Shown here in pieces: positions 19,559 to 32,840 of a stretch of DNA of 64,000 nucleotides. Made by a program: the position numbers and the translations under genes. The first letter of the stretch is position 1, and each line of letters opens with the position of its first letter. Under the pieces are notes generated by a model. The model was not told the origin of the DNA. It saw only the letters and a program-made list of their open reading frames with translations, and did no database searches. Source of the stretch: Enterobacter sp. ENT03 (GTDB lineage Bacteria > Pseudomonadota > Gammaproteobacteria > Enterobacterales > Enterobacteriaceae); assembly GCF_019218745.1 (NCBI RefSeq), contig NZ_JAHUXA010000016.1, forward strand, positions 1 to 64,000, in the 5' to 3' direction.

Positions 19559-19587
19559 GAAAGCCGATATTAATATCGGCTTTTCTT
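19559..19587. terminator. pgi terminator 2 (perfect palindrome)
   Basis: A perfect 22-base palindrome (19561-19582; arms AAGCCGATATT / AATATCGGCTT) followed by TTTTCTT. It is a strong second hairpin after pgi. Confidence 0.7.
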
Positions 19588-19843
19588 ATCGGACAATTCC
19601 CGTTGTCTGTGCCTTGCTGCAAATTCCTGCATTGAGTTTAATCTGAAAATCCCGAATTCCCCGTTATTACCTGTGGGTTATTTTAGGATAATACGCAGCA
19701 TAAAGCATAATCATGTCTATTTTATCTTGTTGATTTTAAATGCTTTATAATTAAAAGTAGCATTTTGACCGCCGTGCTTTGTCCAATTATCTTAAAACCT
19801 TGCCGCTATTTCCCTGCTGCGCAATTCACCTGCCTTAGTTGTG
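19588..19843. other. AT-rich intergenic region before yjbE
   Basis: About 250 bases without a supportable gene. It presumably carries upstream control sites of yjbEFGH (RcsB-dependent in E. coli). A TTAGGATAATACGC stretch at 19684-19697 resembles half of an RcsAB box only weakly. A -10-like TATACT (19844-19849) without a good -35 lies just downstream, consistent with activator dependence. Confidence 0.4.
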
Positions 19844-19908
19844 TATACTCGATCGCGCCTGAGTCCCTCTCAGGTAAAAATCCATTCATTCAATGAAGGG
19901 AAATTGAT

Positions 19909-20151
19909 ATGCGTAAAGTCCTGTATGGCATTTTTGCCATTTCAGCGCTGGCGGCGACGTCTGCGTTTGCGGCACCGGTGCAAGTCGGTGAAGCAGCAGG
20001 GTCGGCTGCAACGTCGGTTTCGGCGGGCAGTTCGTCTGCGACAAGCGTCAGCACCGTGAGTTCTGCGGTGGGTGTCGCGCTCGCAGCGACCGGCGGTGGT
20101 GATGGTTCCAACACCGGAACCACTACCACAACGACCACCAGTACCCAGTAA
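19909..20151 (+). CDS. yjbE: Exopolysaccharide operon protein YjbE
   Basis: An 80-residue secreted protein, first gene of yjbEFGH, an Rcs-controlled operon linked to extracellular polysaccharide. The signal peptide (1-22, ending SAFA-A) is followed by a Ser/Thr/Ala/Gly-rich mature part and an unusual tail with a run of threonines ([12 protein letters not shown]). AAGGGAAATT precedes the ATG. A stem-loop follows, probably giving more YjbE than downstream products. Confidence 0.95.
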   Translation: MRKVLYGIFAISALAATSAFAAPVQVGEAAGSAATSVSAGSSSATSVSTVSSAVGVALAATGGGDGSNTGTTTTTTTSTQ

Positions 20152-20167
20152 TCAGGGGTACATTAAC

Positions 20168-20195
20168 CATAACCACACTTCGGTGTGGTTATTTT
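20168..20195 (+). terminator. Attenuator hairpin yjbE/yjbF
   Basis: AACCACAC pairs with GTGTGGTT around the stable tetraloop TTCG, followed by ATTTT. Being inside the operon, it probably reduces rather than stops transcription. Confidence 0.75.
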
Positions 20196-20212
20196 GACCC
20201 TGGAGAAGTGTT

Positions 20213-20854
20213 GTGAAGCGAGCCGGAATTGTTCTGCTTTGTCTGTTGCTTCAGGCGTGCTCAGGCACGACGAAAGGACTGGGAAGCGCGCTGTGGAATA
20301 GCCTGTTTGGCACCCCTGGCGTCCATCTCACGGATGAAGACATTGCGGACATGCCCTACGCGAGCCAGTACATGCAGCTTAACGGCGGACCGCAGCTCTT
20401 TGTGGTGCTGGCGTTCGCAGAAAACGGCCAGCTGAAATGGGCGACGCAGGATCAGTCCACTATTGTCACCCAGCACGGGCGCATCGTTAAAACGCTGCTC
20501 GGCAACGACAACCTGATTGAGGTGAGCAATATTGCCGCCGATCCGCTGGCTAAGCCGAATCAGATTGTGGATGGCGCGAGCTGGACGCGCATGATGGGCT
20601 GGACGGAACATGGTCAGGTGCGCTATGCCACCGCGCTTTCGACGTTCCGCTGGGCGGGCACCGACACCATCACGCTTGGCAGCGATGTCACGACCGTCCG
20701 CGTGCTGGAAGAAAAGGTGTCTACCGATCAAAAAACATGGACGAACCGTTTCTGGATAGACAGTGAAGGGCAAATCAGGCAGTCCACCCAGTATCTGGGC
20801 GCTGATTACTTCCCCATCAACACTATGTTGATTAAGGCTGCAAAAGAAAAATGA
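20213..20854 (+). CDS. yjbF: Polysaccharide operon lipoprotein YjbF
   Basis: A 213-residue lipoprotein related to GfcB. The lipobox LLLQAC (C16) predicts processing and lipidation, probably at the outer membrane. The product matches E. coli YjbF along its length (QYMQLNGGPQLFVVLAFAE). The GTG start follows TGGAGAAG. It overlaps yjbG by 4 bases (ATGA), indicating coupling. Confidence 0.95.
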   Translation: MKRAGIVLLCLLLQACSGTTKGLGSALWNSLFGTPGVHLTDEDIADMPYASQYMQLNGGPQLFVVLAFAENGQLKWATQDQSTIVTQHGRIVKTLLGNDNLIEVSNIAADPLAKPNQIVDGASWTRMMGWTEHGQVRYATALSTFRWAGTDTITLGSDVTTVRVLEEKVSTDQKTWTNRFWIDSEGQIRQSTQYLGADYFPINTMLIKAAKEK

Positions 20855-21585
20855 AGGCACTTATCACATCGATGATTTTTACCCTGATGTCGCCGCTTGC
20901 CTTTGCAGCGGGCACCATCAAGGTGTATTCCCCGGACAGCACACAGCCAAAAACATTAACCGATGCCCCTTTTCTGATTGATTTAGTCGGGCAGCCCCGG
21001 CTGGCAAACAGCTGGTGGCGGGGCGCGGTCATCAGCGAAGGCAAAGCCACGGTGATTGCCGAACAGCGTCATCAGGCGCTGCTGGCGCGTCTTGGCGCGC
21101 TGGCGAGTGAAGAAGGGGGCGACGATGCCGCCGCCATCAACAGCCTGCGCCGTCAGTTGCAGGCAGTGAAAGTGACCGGACGCCAGCTGGTGCCGCTCGA
21201 TCCGGATCGGGTGCGTGTCGAACCCACGGCCAACCGCCCGCTGGAAGGCGAGTACACCCTGTGGGTAGGGCCGCAACCTGGTACGGTCACGGTGATGGGG
21301 CTTATCAGCAGTCCAGGGAAAAAGCCCTTCAGTCCTGGGCGCGATGTGGCAGGTTATCTCGACGACATGAGCCTGCTCAGTGGCGCAGAACGCAGCTACG
21401 CATGGGTGATTTATCCTGACGGGCGTACCGAGAATGTACCGGTGGCGTACTGGAACCGGCGGCATATCGAGCCGATGCCGGGCAGCGTGATCCTGGTCGG
21501 CTTTGCCGACACATTCTGGAGCAGCCAGTACGACGAGCTTAACGCCGATATTCTTTACTCCCTGACGCATCGGATCCCGGATTAA
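20851..21585 (+). CDS. yjbG: Polysaccharide operon periplasmic protein YjbG
   Basis: A 244-residue protein with a signal peptide (cleavage after SPLAFA, about residue 19), related to GfcC. The C-terminal part contains the capsule-synthesis GfcC-like domain with [20 protein letters not shown]. The start overlaps yjbF and the stop overlaps the yjbH start by one base. Role inferred from the operon: periplasmic step of polysaccharide export. Confidence 0.95.
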   Translation: MKALITSMIFTLMSPLAFAAGTIKVYSPDSTQPKTLTDAPFLIDLVGQPRLANSWWRGAVISEGKATVIAEQRHQALLARLGALASEEGGDDAAAINSLRRQLQAVKVTGRQLVPLDPDRVRVEPTANRPLEGEYTLWVGPQPGTVTVMGLISSPGKKPFSPGRDVAGYLDDMSLLSGAERSYAWVIYPDGRTENVPVAYWNRRHIEPMPGSVILVGFADTFWSSQYDELNADILYSLTHRIPD

Positions 21586-23684
21586 TGAAGAAAAGAACCT
21601 GTCTCTATAGTCTGCTGGCGCTGGGGGTGAGCGCAGCGTGCCACGCAGAAAGCTATCCGGCCCCCATCGGGCCGTCGCAGTCAGATTTTGGCGGCGTCGG
21701 CCTGTTACAGACGCCAACAGCACGGATGGCGCGGGAAGGCGAGATCAGCCTCAACTATCGCGATAACGATCAATACCGCTATTATTCCGGCTCGGTGCAG
21801 CTTTTCCCGTGGCTGGAAACCACCCTGCGCTATACCGACGTGCGTACACGTCAATACAGTAGTGTGGATGCGTTTTCCGGCGATCAGACTTACAAAGATA
21901 AAGCCTTCGACTTAAAACTGCGCCTGTGGGAAGAGAGCTACTGGCTGCCGCAGGTGGCGGTAGGCGCGCGCGATATTGGCGGGACCGGCCTGTTTGACGC
22001 CGAATACATCGTGGCAAACAAAGCTTGGGGGCCGTTTGATTTCTCGCTCGGCCTCGGCTGGGGCTATCTCGGCACCGCGGGCAATATCAAAAACCCGCTG
22101 TGCAGCTACAGCAACAAATACTGCGTGCGCGACAACAGCTACAACCAGGCAGGCTCAGTTGACGCCAGCCAGATGTTCCACGGCCCGGCCTCGCTGTTCG
22201 GCGGCGTAGAGTACCAGACGCCGTGGCAACCGCTGCGCCTGAAGCTGGAATACGAAGGCAACAACTACATGCAGGACTTCGCTGGCAAGCTGCCGCAACG
22301 CAGCAACTTCAACGTCGGGGCGATTTATCGCGTTACCGACTGGGCCGACGTCAACCTGAGCTATGAGCGTGGCAACACGGTGATGTTTGGCTTCACGCTG
22401 CGCAATAACTTTAACGATCTGCGTCCGAGTTATAACGACAACGCCCGTCCGCAATACCAGCCGCAGCCGCAGGATGCCATCCTGCAACACTCGGTGGTGG
22501 CGAATCAGCTGACATTGCTGAAATATAACGCCGGGCTTGCGGATCCGCAGATCCAGGTGAAAGACGATACCCTGTACGTCACCGGCGAACAGGTGAAATA
22601 CCGTGATTCGCAGGAAGGGATCGAACGCGCCAACCGCATTGTCATGAATGATTTGCCGGACGGCATTCGCACCATCCGCGTCACCGAAAATCGTCTTAAT
22701 ATGCCGCAGGTGACGACTGAAACTGACGTCGCCAGCCTGCAACGCCATCTTCAGGGCGAGCCGCTGGGACATGAAACCGAACTGGTGCAAAAACGTGTTG
22801 AGCCGGTGGTGCCAGAGTCCACCGAGCAGGGCTGGTATATCGAAAAATCCCGCTTCGATTTCCATATCGATCCGGTGCTGAACCAGTCCGTGGGCGGCCC
22901 GGAAAGCTTCTACATGTACCAGTTGGGCGTGATGGCGACCGCCGATTTGTGGCTCACCGACCATCTGCTGACCACCGGCAGTCTGTTCGGCAACCTCGCC
23001 AACAACTACGACAAATTCAATTACACCAATCCGCCGAAGGATTCGCAGCTACCGCGCGTGCGTACCTATGTGCGTGAATATGTTGAAAACGACTACTACG
23101 TTAACAACATGCAGGCCAACTACTTCCAGTACCTCGGCAACGGCTTCTACGGCCAGGTGTACGGCGGCTATCTGGAAACCATGTACGGCGGGGCAGGGGC
23201 TGAAGTGTTGTGGCGTCCGGTCGACAGCAACTGGGCATTCGGCATTGATGCCAACTACGTGAAACAGCGTGACTGGCGCAGCCCGAAAGAGATGATGAAG
23301 TTCACCGATTACAGTGTGAAAACCGGGCATCTTACCGCCTACTGGACGCCGTCGTTCGCGCAGGACGTACTGATCAAAGCCAGCGTGGGTCAATATCTGG
23401 CGGGAGATAAAGGCGGTACGCTGGAAGTGTCGAAACACTTCGACAGCGGCGTGGTTGTGGGCACTTACGCCACCATCACTAACGTATCGCCTGATGAATA
23501 CGGCGAAGGCGATTTCACCAAAGGCGTGTATGTGTCGATTCCGCTGGATCTGTTCTCCACCGGCCCGACCCGCAGCCGCGCTGGCATCGGCTGGACACCG
23601 CTGACGCGTGACGGTGGCCAGATGCTGGGCCGTAAATTCCAGTTGTATGACATGACCAGCGACCGCTCGATTAACTTCCGCTAA
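21585..23684 (+). CDS. yjbH: Outer-membrane polysaccharide protein YjbH
   Basis: A 699-residue predicted outer-membrane beta-barrel, related to GfcD; E. coli YjbH has nearly the same length. A signal peptide (1-21, AACHA-E) is followed by alternating aromatic strands typical of barrels and a central soluble insertion (about 310-420). It probably forms the outer-membrane route for the polymer served by YjbE-G. The ATG overlaps the yjbG stop (TAATG). Last gene of the operon; a REP cluster follows. Confidence 0.95.
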   Translation: MKKRTCLYSLLALGVSAACHAESYPAPIGPSQSDFGGVGLLQTPTARMAREGEISLNYRDNDQYRYYSGSVQLFPWLETTLRYTDVRTRQYSSVDAFSGDQTYKDKAFDLKLRLWEESYWLPQVAVGARDIGGTGLFDAEYIVANKAWGPFDFSLGLGWGYLGTAGNIKNPLCSYSNKYCVRDNSYNQAGSVDASQMFHGPASLFGGVEYQTPWQPLRLKLEYEGNNYMQDFAGKLPQRSNFNVGAIYRVTDWADVNLSYERGNTVMFGFTLRNNFNDLRPSYNDNARPQYQPQPQDAILQHSVVANQLTLLKYNAGLADPQIQVKDDTLYVTGEQVKYRDSQEGIERANRIVMNDLPDGIRTIRVTENRLNMPQVTTETDVASLQRHLQGEPLGHETELVQKRVEPVVPESTEQGWYIEKSRFDFHIDPVLNQSVGGPESFYMYQLGVMATADLWLTDHLLTTGSLFGNLANNYDKFNYTNPPKDSQLPRVRTYVREYVENDYYVNNMQANYFQYLGNGFYGQVYGGYLETMYGGAGAEVLWRPVDSNWAFGIDANYVKQRDWRSPKEMMKFTDYSVKTGHLTAYWTPSFAQDVLIKASVGQYLAGDKGGTLEVSKHFDSGVVVGTYATITNVSPDEYGEGDFTKGVYVSIPLDLFSTGPTRSRAGIGWTPLTRDGGQMLGRKFQLYDMTSDRSINFR

Positions 23685-23687
23685 GCG

Positions 23688-23880
23688 TGTGCCGGGCGGC
23701 GACTGCGTCTTGCCCGGCCTACGACTGACTCTGTGCCGGGTGTCGACTACGTCTTGCCCGGCCTGGAACTGACTCTGTGCCGGGTAGCGCTGCGCTTGCC
23801 CGGCCTGGAACCACTCCCGTCCCGCACGCGCAGGGAGGACCCCGAAACGTAGGCCCGGCAAGCGCAGCGCCGCCGGGCGT
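23688..23880. repeat. REP cluster (four units, partly tandem)
   Basis: Four REP-like units at about 23688-23722, 23732-23765, 23774-23808 and 23851-23880, with GCCGGG...CCCGGC cores. The second and third lie in direct tandem with a 44-base period (ACTGACTCTGTGCCGGGT at 23724 and 23768); the last is inverted. The cluster fills most of the yjbH-psiE gap. Confidence 0.85.
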
Positions 23881-23961
23881 TAATGTTGAGTAAAAAAAGT
23901 AGATCCAGATCACACTTCTGCGTTATACAGTAGGCTCGTCACAGTCATAATGAGGTGCTGT

Positions 23962-24372
23962 ATGACATCGCTAAGTCGTCCCCGCGTAGAGTTCATCTCC
24001 ACCATCTTGCAGACTGTCCTCAGTTTAGGTCTGCTCAGCCTTGGTCTGATCCTGGTGGTATTTCTGGGTAAAGAGACGCTGCATCTGGCGGATGTGCTGT
24101 TTGCGCCAGAGCGAACCAGCAAGTACGAGCTGGTGGAAGGGCTGGTCGTTTATTTTCTCTATTTCGAATTTATCGCGCTGATCGTCAAATACTTTCAGTC
24201 CGGTTATCACTTCCCGCTGCGCTACTTTATCTATATCGGCATCACCGCCATCGTGCGGCTGATCATCGTCGATCATAAATCACCGATGGATGTCCTGATC
24301 TATTCTGCGGCGATCCTGCTGCTGGTGTTGACGCTATGGTTATGTAACTCGAAACGCCTGAAACGTGAATAA
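23962..24372 (+). CDS. psiE: Phosphate-starvation-inducible protein PsiE
   Basis: A 136-residue inner-membrane protein of unknown molecular function, with four membrane segments and a charged C-terminus (CNSKRLKRE). It matches E. coli PsiE nearly residue for residue. The ATG at 23962 is chosen over 23950 because GAGGTG is well placed and the N-terminus ([11 protein letters not shown]) then matches. Confidence 0.95.
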   Translation: MTSLSRPRVEFISTILQTVLSLGLLSLGLILVVFLGKETLHLADVLFAPERTSKYELVEGLVVYFLYFEFIALIVKYFQSGYHFPLRYFIYIGITAIVRLIIVDHKSPMDVLIYSAAILLLVLTLWLCNSKRLKRE

Positions 24373-24395
24373 AAAAGGCGGCCCGCAGGCCGCCG
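24370..24395 (-). terminator. malEFG terminator
   Basis: GGCGGCC pairs with GGCCGCC around a 4-base loop. On the minus strand it is followed by a T run (the AAAAAA at 24371-24376). It also lies just after psiE but has no T tail on that strand. Confidence 0.75.
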
Positions 24396-24458
24396 AATGA
24401 CAATCACAAGTTAGGGTTGATACAAGTTGAGGATAACAGTGGCATATCACGATGAAAA

Positions 24459-25349
24459 TTAGCCTTTCACCCCGCCCGCCGTCAGGCCATTCACCAGCCA
24501 GCGCTGTGCCAGCAGGAACACCACGGTGATGGGGATTGCAGAAAGTACAGCCGCAGCGGCAAAGTCGCCCCACAGATAGTTTTGCGGGTTGAGATACTGC
24601 TGCATACCGACCGCCAGCGTGTAGCTGTTGACATCACGCAGCAACAGCGAGGCGACCGGAACTTCGGTAATAGCGGCGATAAACGACAGAATAAACACCA
24701 CCGCCAGAATCGGCACGGAAAGCGGTAACAGCACCAGACGGAACGCCTGCCATGGAGTCGCGCCATCCAGCGACGCCGCTTCTTCCAGCGAACCATCAAT
24801 AGTTTCGAAATAGCCTTTGATCGTCCACACATGCAGCGCGATGCCGCCCAGATAGGCGAAGATCACCCCGCCGTGGGTATTCAGCCCGATAAACGGAATG
24901 TACTGCCCGAGACGGTCGAAGAGGGCATACAACGCCACCAGCGACAGCACCGCCGGGAACATCTGGAAAATCAGCATACTTTTCAGCAGTGTCGCTTTAC
25001 CCGGAAAACGCATACGGGCAAAGGCGTAGGCGCAGGTGGTGGAGAGCGCCACAATCCCAATCGCGGTGATCCCGGCGATTTTAATTGAGTTCCACAGCCA
25101 TAACAGCACCGGGAACGGCGGCGGGGTTACGCTGCCATCGGCGTGCTCAATACTGAAGCCGAGCGCCAGCTTCCAGTGCTCCCACGACACCTGATCCGGG
25201 ATCAGGCTGCCGGTGGCGAAGTTGCCCGGACGCAGCGAAATCGCAATCACCATCAACAGCGGGAACATGATCGCAGCGATAAAAATCAGCAGCCCGAGGT
25301 GCGTGATCAGAAGGCGCAGCTTTTGTGATTTGGGTTGTACCATAGCCAT
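24459..25349 (-). CDS. malG: Maltose ABC transporter permease MalG
   Basis: An inner-membrane subunit of the MalFGK2 maltose/maltodextrin importer. The 296 residues equal E. coli MalG. It has six membrane segments and the EAA coupling loop [21 protein letters not shown] (about 190-210) that contacts MalK. Third gene of malEFG, 14 bases after malF; a minus-strand terminator follows. Confidence 0.98.
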   Translation of the reverse strand: MAMVQPKSQKLRLLITHLGLLIFIAAIMFPLLMVIAISLRPGNFATGSLIPDQVSWEHWKLALGFSIEHADGSVTPPPFPVLLWLWNSIKIAGITAIGIVALSTTCAYAFARMRFPGKATLLKSMLIFQMFPAVLSLVALYALFDRLGQYIPFIGLNTHGGVIFAYLGGIALHVWTIKGYFETIDGSLEEAASLDGATPWQAFRLVLLPLSVPILAVVFILSFIAAITEVPVASLLLRDVNSYTLAVGMQQYLNPQNYLWGDFAAAAVLSAIPITVVFLLAQRWLVNGLTAGGVKG

Positions 25350-25363
25350 TTACAGTGCCCTCC

Positions 25364-26908
25364 TTAGTCAAATTTCATGCGGGTGGCTTTCAGGTTGATG
25401 ATGGCAAGCGCCCCCACCAGCAGGAAAATCAGCGTGGCAATAGCCGCCGCCAGGCCAAAGTCCTGTCCACCGCCGCCTTCAAAGGCGATGCGGTAGGTAT
25501 AGCTGACCAGCAGATCGGTATAGCCCGCAGGCGTAGTGGTACCGAGTCGGTCCGGACCGCCATTGGTTAACAGCTGGATCAGCACGAAGTTGTTAAAGTT
25601 AAACGCAAAGCTGGCGATCATCAGCGGGGTTAGCGGCTTGATCAGCAGCGGGAAGGTGATCTTAAAGAAGTTCTGCATCGGGCTTGCGCCGTCCATCGCC
25701 GAGGCTTCGTAGAGATCGTCCGGGATCGCCTTCAACAGCCCCATGCAGAGGATCATCATGTACGGATAGCCAAGCCAGGTGTTGACGATGACGATCATCG
25801 CCCGTGCGGTGGTCGGATCGCTGAACCAGGCCGGACGGATGCCAAACAGACCGCTCAGCATCATGTTGATCTCACCAAAACTCTGGTTGAACAGGCCTTT
25901 AAAGATCAGGATCGAGATAAACGACGGCACGGCGTAGGGCAGGATCAGCAGCACGCGATACAGCGCCTTACCTTTAAGCGATTCCCACTGTACAACGCAG
26001 GCCAGCACCATGCCGACGGCCACGGTCAGCACCACCGTCAACAGCGAGAAAATCACCGTCCAGACGAAAATGGCGAAGAAAGGTTTCTGAATGCCTTCGT
26101 CGGTGAAGACGCGCATAAAGTTTTTCCAGCCGATGGTCACGGTGTAGCCGGGGCTGAGTTTTTCATCGCCCCAGTTGCCGTCTGCGTTCACCGCCTGGAA
26201 ATAGCCGATGTCATTGTTCGGGCGGTAAACCACGCCGCTCTGGTTGTTAGTCAGCGCGCCGTCATCGCCGCGGGTATACAGCGGGCGGGTGCCGGAGAAC
26301 TGCCGCAATGAGCTCATGATGACTTTGCTGTCATCGGGCAGCACGGCGGTCAGCTGCGTCAGCGCCTGACGGTTCTGGGTGATCACGCGCAGATTCCCGC
26401 GCTCACCTTCCGGCAGCGCCGGGACTTCTTTCAGTTTTAACGTCTGTTCGCCGCCAAACGTAAAGGCGTCGGAGACATAATTTTTGCCGCTTTCGCCGTC
26501 GGTCAGCGCCAGTTGCCAGCGATTACCCGCCGGATAAAGCCCAAAGTTAAAGGTCTTTCCGGCCTGGTAAATGCGATCCATCAGCACCTGTTGCGCGCGC
26601 TCCTGGGTGAGCTGGTTGGTGCTGCTGTAGTTGGTGAAGGCGATAGCGATGGTGCAGACCAGCGGGAACAACACGAACAGCCCCATACCCGCCACGCCAG
26701 GATAGACATAGCGCCAGGCATAGGTTTTACGATTCGCGAAAATATACAGGCCAGCAGAGCTTAAAATCAGCGTCATGATGGCAAACAGGTACTCTCCCTG
26801 GGCGTACATTAAAACCACAAGATAGGCCACCAGCAGGCCGAGCAGGGCGATGGTTGCCCATTTTACGGTCTCGCTTTGCCACCAATGACTCTTTCTAACG
26901 ACATCCAT
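25364..26908 (-). CDS. malF: Maltose ABC transporter permease MalF
   Basis: The larger permease of MalFGK2. The 514 residues equal E. coli MalF: eight membrane segments, the family-specific large periplasmic P2 loop (about 95-275) that contacts maltose-binding protein, and the EAA loop YEASAMDGASPMQNFFKITF. Located 151 bases after malE, separated by an inverted repeat. Confidence 0.98.
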   Translation of the reverse strand: MDVVRKSHWWQSETVKWATIALLGLLVAYLVVLMYAQGEYLFAIMTLILSSAGLYIFANRKTYAWRYVYPGVAGMGLFVLFPLVCTIAIAFTNYSSTNQLTQERAQQVLMDRIYQAGKTFNFGLYPAGNRWQLALTDGESGKNYVSDAFTFGGEQTLKLKEVPALPEGERGNLRVITQNRQALTQLTAVLPDDSKVIMSSLRQFSGTRPLYTRGDDGALTNNQSGVVYRPNNDIGYFQAVNADGNWGDEKLSPGYTVTIGWKNFMRVFTDEGIQKPFFAIFVWTVIFSLLTVVLTVAVGMVLACVVQWESLKGKALYRVLLILPYAVPSFISILIFKGLFNQSFGEINMMLSGLFGIRPAWFSDPTTARAMIVIVNTWLGYPYMMILCMGLLKAIPDDLYEASAMDGASPMQNFFKITFPLLIKPLTPLMIASFAFNFNNFVLIQLLTNGGPDRLGTTTPAGYTDLLVSYTYRIAFEGGGGQDFGLAAAIATLIFLLVGALAIINLKATRMKFD

Positions 26909-26938
26909 GGGGATTCATCCTCTACCACTGTTAAACAA

Positions 26939-27049
26939 CCCTCACCCTAACCCTCTCCCGAAGGGAGAGGGTACCGATCGCGCGCTCCCTGTGGGGGAGT
27001 GGGTGAACCACCTTTCTCCCTCTCCTTGGGGAGAGGGCCGGGGTGAGGG
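26939..27049. repeat. Long inverted repeat in the malE-malF gap
   Basis: A left arm beginning CCCTCACCCTAACCCTCTCC (26939) and a right arm ending GGGAGAGGGCCGGGGTGAGG (to 27049) pair over about 20 bases. Smaller hairpins lie inside (26951-26971 and 26985-26999). It occupies the position where E. coli has two REP units that protect the malE message from 3' decay. Confidence 0.8.
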
Positions 27050-27059
27050 GATTTCAGAC

Positions 27060-28625
<1,566 letters not shown>

Positions 28626-29735
28626 ATGGCGAGCGTGCACTTGCGCAAGGTAACGAAGGCCTGGGGCGACGTAGTCGTTTCGAAAGACATCAATCTCGAC
28701 ATTAATGAAGGCGAGTTTGTGGTGTTTGTCGGTCCATCGGGCTGCGGTAAATCGACTCTGCTGCGCATGATTGCCGGGCTGGAAACCATCACCAGCGGGG
28801 ATTTGCTGATTGGCGATACCCGCATGAATGACATTCCGCCCGCCGAACGTGGCGTCGGCATGGTGTTCCAGTCATACGCCCTTTATCCGCACCTGTCGGT
28901 GGCGGAAAACATGTCCTTTGGTCTTAAGCTCGCGGGTGCCAAAAAAGAGGTCATTAACCAGCGGGTTACGCAGGTCGCCGAAGTGCTGCAACTGGGGCAC
29001 CTGCTGGATCGTAAACCGAAAGCGCTTTCCGGTGGTCAGCGTCAGCGTGTCGCCATTGGCCGTACGCTAGTGGCCGAGCCGCGCGTCTTCCTGCTGGATG
29101 AACCGCTGTCGAACCTCGATGCCGCGCTGCGCGTGCAGATGCGTATTGAGATCTCCCGCCTGCACAAGCGGCTGGGACGCACGATGATTTACGTGACCCA
29201 CGATCAGGTCGAAGCGATGACGCTGGCCGACAAAATCGTGGTGCTGGACGCCGGGCGCGTGGCGCAGATCGGCAAGCCGCTCGAACTTTACCACTATCCG
29301 GCAGACCGATTTGTGGCGGGCTTTATCGGTTCACCGAAGATGAACTTCCTGCCGGTGAAAGTAACCGCGACGGCCATCGATCAGGTGCAGGTTGAACTGC
29401 CGAACCGCCAGCAGGTCTGGCTGCCGGTGGAAAGCAGCGATGTGCAGGTCGGTACCAATATGTCCCTTGGTATTCGTCCGGAACACCTGCTGCCAAGCGA
29501 TATTGCCGATGTCACGCTGGAAGGCACCGTTCAGGTCGTCGAACAGCTGGGCCACGAAACGCAAATTCATATTCAGATCCCCGCCATCCGTCAAAACCTG
29601 GTCTACCGCCAGGCTGACGTGGTGTTGGTAGAAGAGGGTGCCACATTCGCTATCGGCTTGCCGCCGGAGCGTTGCCATCTATTCCGTGAAGATGGCACCG
29701 CTTGTCGTCGGTTGCACAAAGAGCCAGGCGTTTAA
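28626..29735 (+). CDS. malK: Maltose ABC transporter ATPase MalK
   Basis: The ATP-hydrolysing subunit of MalFGK2; it also restrains MalT and is the target of inducer exclusion by EIIA-Glc. The 369 residues (E. coli 371) contain Walker [10 protein letters not shown] (about 36-44), the signature [13 protein letters not shown], Walker [14 protein letters not shown] and a C-terminal regulatory TOBE domain (from about 236). GGGAGAAGGGC precedes the ATG. First gene of malK-lamB-malM. Confidence 0.98.
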   Translation: MASVHLRKVTKAWGDVVVSKDINLDINEGEFVVFVGPSGCGKSTLLRMIAGLETITSGDLLIGDTRMNDIPPAERGVGMVFQSYALYPHLSVAENMSFGLKLAGAKKEVINQRVTQVAEVLQLGHLLDRKPKALSGGQRQRVAIGRTLVAEPRVFLLDEPLSNLDAALRVQMRIEISRLHKRLGRTMIYVTHDQVEAMTLADKIVVLDAGRVAQIGKPLELYHYPADRFVAGFIGSPKMNFLPVKVTATAIDQVQVELPNRQQVWLPVESSDVQVGTNMSLGIRPEHLLPSDIADVTLEGTVQVVEQLGHETQIHIQIPAIRQNLVYRQADVVLVEEGATFAIGLPPERCHLFREDGTACRRLHKEPGV

Positions 29736-29750
29736 GCATTCCAAATATAA

Positions 29751-31094
<1,344 letters not shown>

Positions 31095-31117
31095 TCACCC
31101 GATAACCTGACGTAATG

Positions 31118-31148
31118 ATCAAAAGAGGGGCGCAAGCCCCTCAACCCT
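31118..31148 (+). terminator. Hairpin between lamB and malM
   Basis: GAGGGGC pairs with GCCCCTC around GCAA (31125-31142). There is no proper T run, so it is more likely an mRNA-stabilising or partial attenuation hairpin. Confidence 0.5.
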
Positions 31149-31208
31149 TTGGGTGACGCGCGCTATTGCCTGGCAACCGTGGCACCTGTGAAATCAGAGG
31201 TGAAAACA

Positions 31209-32162
31209 ATGAAAATGAAAAAAAGTCTCGTTGCATTCTGTCTGAGCGCCAGCCTGCTGGCGGCCTGCCCGCTTTCCGCGCTGGCGGACGTAAACTTCGT
31301 ACCGCAAAACACCAGCAGCGCCCCGGCTATTCCGGCGGCGGAGCTACAGAAACTGACCTGGACGCCGGTCAACCAGTCCAAAGCCCAGACCACTACGGTG
31401 GCGACCGGTGGGCAAACCATTAACGTGCCAGGGATCAGCGGCCCGGTGATCGCCTGGAGCGTACCGGCCAATATCGGTGAAATTACCCTGACGCTGATTA
31501 GTGAAGTGGATAAGCAAACGCAGGTCTTTGCGCCAAACGTGCTGATCCTTGACCAGAACATGACGCCATCCGCGTTCTTCCCGAGTGATTATTTCACCTA
31601 TCAGGAACCGGGCGTGATGAGCGCTGATCGCCTGGAAGGCGTGATCCGCCTGACGCCTGCGCTGGGTCAGCAAAAACTTTATGTGCTGGCCTTTACCCGC
31701 GATCAGGATTTGCAGAAAACCACCAAACTGGTCAACCCGGCGAAGGCCTATGCCAAAGGCGCGGGCAACGCGATACCGGATATTCCCGATCCACTGGCGC
31801 GCCACGTGACTGATGGCAAGCTGACGCTGAAAGTCAAAACCAACAGTGGCTCCAGCGTACTGGTCGGCCCGCTGTTTGGCTCCTCCGGTCCGGATCCGGT
31901 GACGGTGGGTAACACCGCAGCTCCGGCGACCGCCTATAGCGCACCGGCAGCACCGGCCGCTGCGCCAGCTCCGGCCCCTGCGCCGGCCGTGAAAAAAGAG
32001 CCGGTGCTGAACGAAACCGAAAACTACTTTAACCAGGGGATCAAACAGGCCGTTGCCAAAGGCGAGATCGACAAAGCCCTCAAATTGCTCAATGAAGCCG
32101 AAAGCCTGGGATCAAAATCAGCCCGTTCAACCTTTATCAGCAGTGTAAAAGGCAAGGGGTAA
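31209..32162 (+). CDS. malM: Maltose operon periplasmic protein MalM
   Basis: A 317-residue periplasmic protein of unclear function, last gene of malK-lamB-malM. Signal peptide 1-26 (ending ALA-D). The conserved body (QNMTPSAFFPSDYFTYQEPGVM) is followed by an Ala/Pro-rich linker (about 240-265), longer than in E. coli MalM (306 residues), and a helical C-terminal domain. The ATG at 31209 follows AGAGGTG; the upstream open stretch from 31149 is not conserved. Confidence 0.95.
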   Translation: MKMKKSLVAFCLSASLLAACPLSALADVNFVPQNTSSAPAIPAAELQKLTWTPVNQSKAQTTTVATGGQTINVPGISGPVIAWSVPANIGEITLTLISEVDKQTQVFAPNVLILDQNMTPSAFFPSDYFTYQEPGVMSADRLEGVIRLTPALGQQKLYVLAFTRDQDLQKTTKLVNPAKAYAKGAGNAIPDIPDPLARHVTDGKLTLKVKTNSGSSVLVGPLFGSSGPDPVTVGNTAAPATAYSAPAAPAAAPAPAPAPAVKKEPVLNETENYFNQGIKQAVAKGEIDKALKLLNEAESLGSKSARSTFISSVKGKG

Positions 32163-32192
32163 TTTCTCCCCGCAATGCTGATTTTGCTGTTT

Positions 32193-32222
32193 GGTGCGCC
32201 TTTACGGGCGCACCTTTTTTTG
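32193..32222 (+). terminator. malM terminator
   Basis: GGTGCGCC pairs with GGCGCACC around a short loop, followed by a run of T. Confidence 0.92.
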
Positions 32223-32330
32223 TGCCCTGCGCGCGCTGTTGCGTAGCTGTTACGCTTTTGCAAAGGACATCCCCCGTCACCGCCTGTTCTGCGATACAAT
32301 ACTTTTACGTTTTGTACCGGAGAGTAAGGC

Positions 32331-32828
32331 ATGTCACACCCTGCGCTAACGCAACTGCGTGCGCTGCGCTACTTTGACGCAATCCCCGCGCTGGATCCGC
32401 AACTGCTCGACTGGCTGTTGCTGGAAGATTCCATGACCAAACGTTTCGAGCAGCAAGGCAAACAGGTGAGCGTGACGCTGATCCGCGAAGCCTTTGTCGC
32501 GCCGGATGAAATCCCGGAGGAGTTGCCGCTGCTGCCTGCCGAACCACGCTACTGGCTGCGGGAAATTTTACTCTGCGCTGATGGCGAACCCTGGCTTGCC
32601 GGGCGTACAGTGGTGCCTGAATCCACGCTCAGCGGCCCGGAGCTGGCGCTGCAAAAGCTGGGCAACACGCCGCTCGGTCGGTATCTGTTTACGTCGTCTA
32701 CGCTTACCCGTGACTTTATCGAAATTGGTCGTGAGGATACGCTGTGGGGACGCCGTTCCCGCCTGCGTCTTGGCGGGAAGCCGTTACTGCTGACGGAACT
32801 GTTTTTGCCGGCATCGCCGTTGTACTAA
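32331..32828 (+). CDS. ubiC: Chorismate lyase
   Basis: Removes pyruvate from chorismate to give 4-hydroxybenzoate, the first step of ubiquinone synthesis. The 165 residues equal E. coli UbiC. The active-site residues lie in MIREAF-type and [19 protein letters not shown] stretches, with the glutamate in [26 protein letters not shown] precedes the ATG. It is 12 bases from ubiA. E. coli yjbI, normally between malM and ubiC, is absent. Confidence 0.97.
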   Translation: MSHPALTQLRALRYFDAIPALDPQLLDWLLLEDSMTKRFEQQGKQVSVTLIREAFVAPDEIPEELPLLPAEPRYWLREILLCADGEPWLAGRTVVPESTLSGPELALQKLGNTPLGRYLFTSSTLTRDFIEIGREDTLWGRRSRLRLGGKPLLLTELFLPASPLY

Positions 32829-32840
32829 GAGGAAGAGAAA

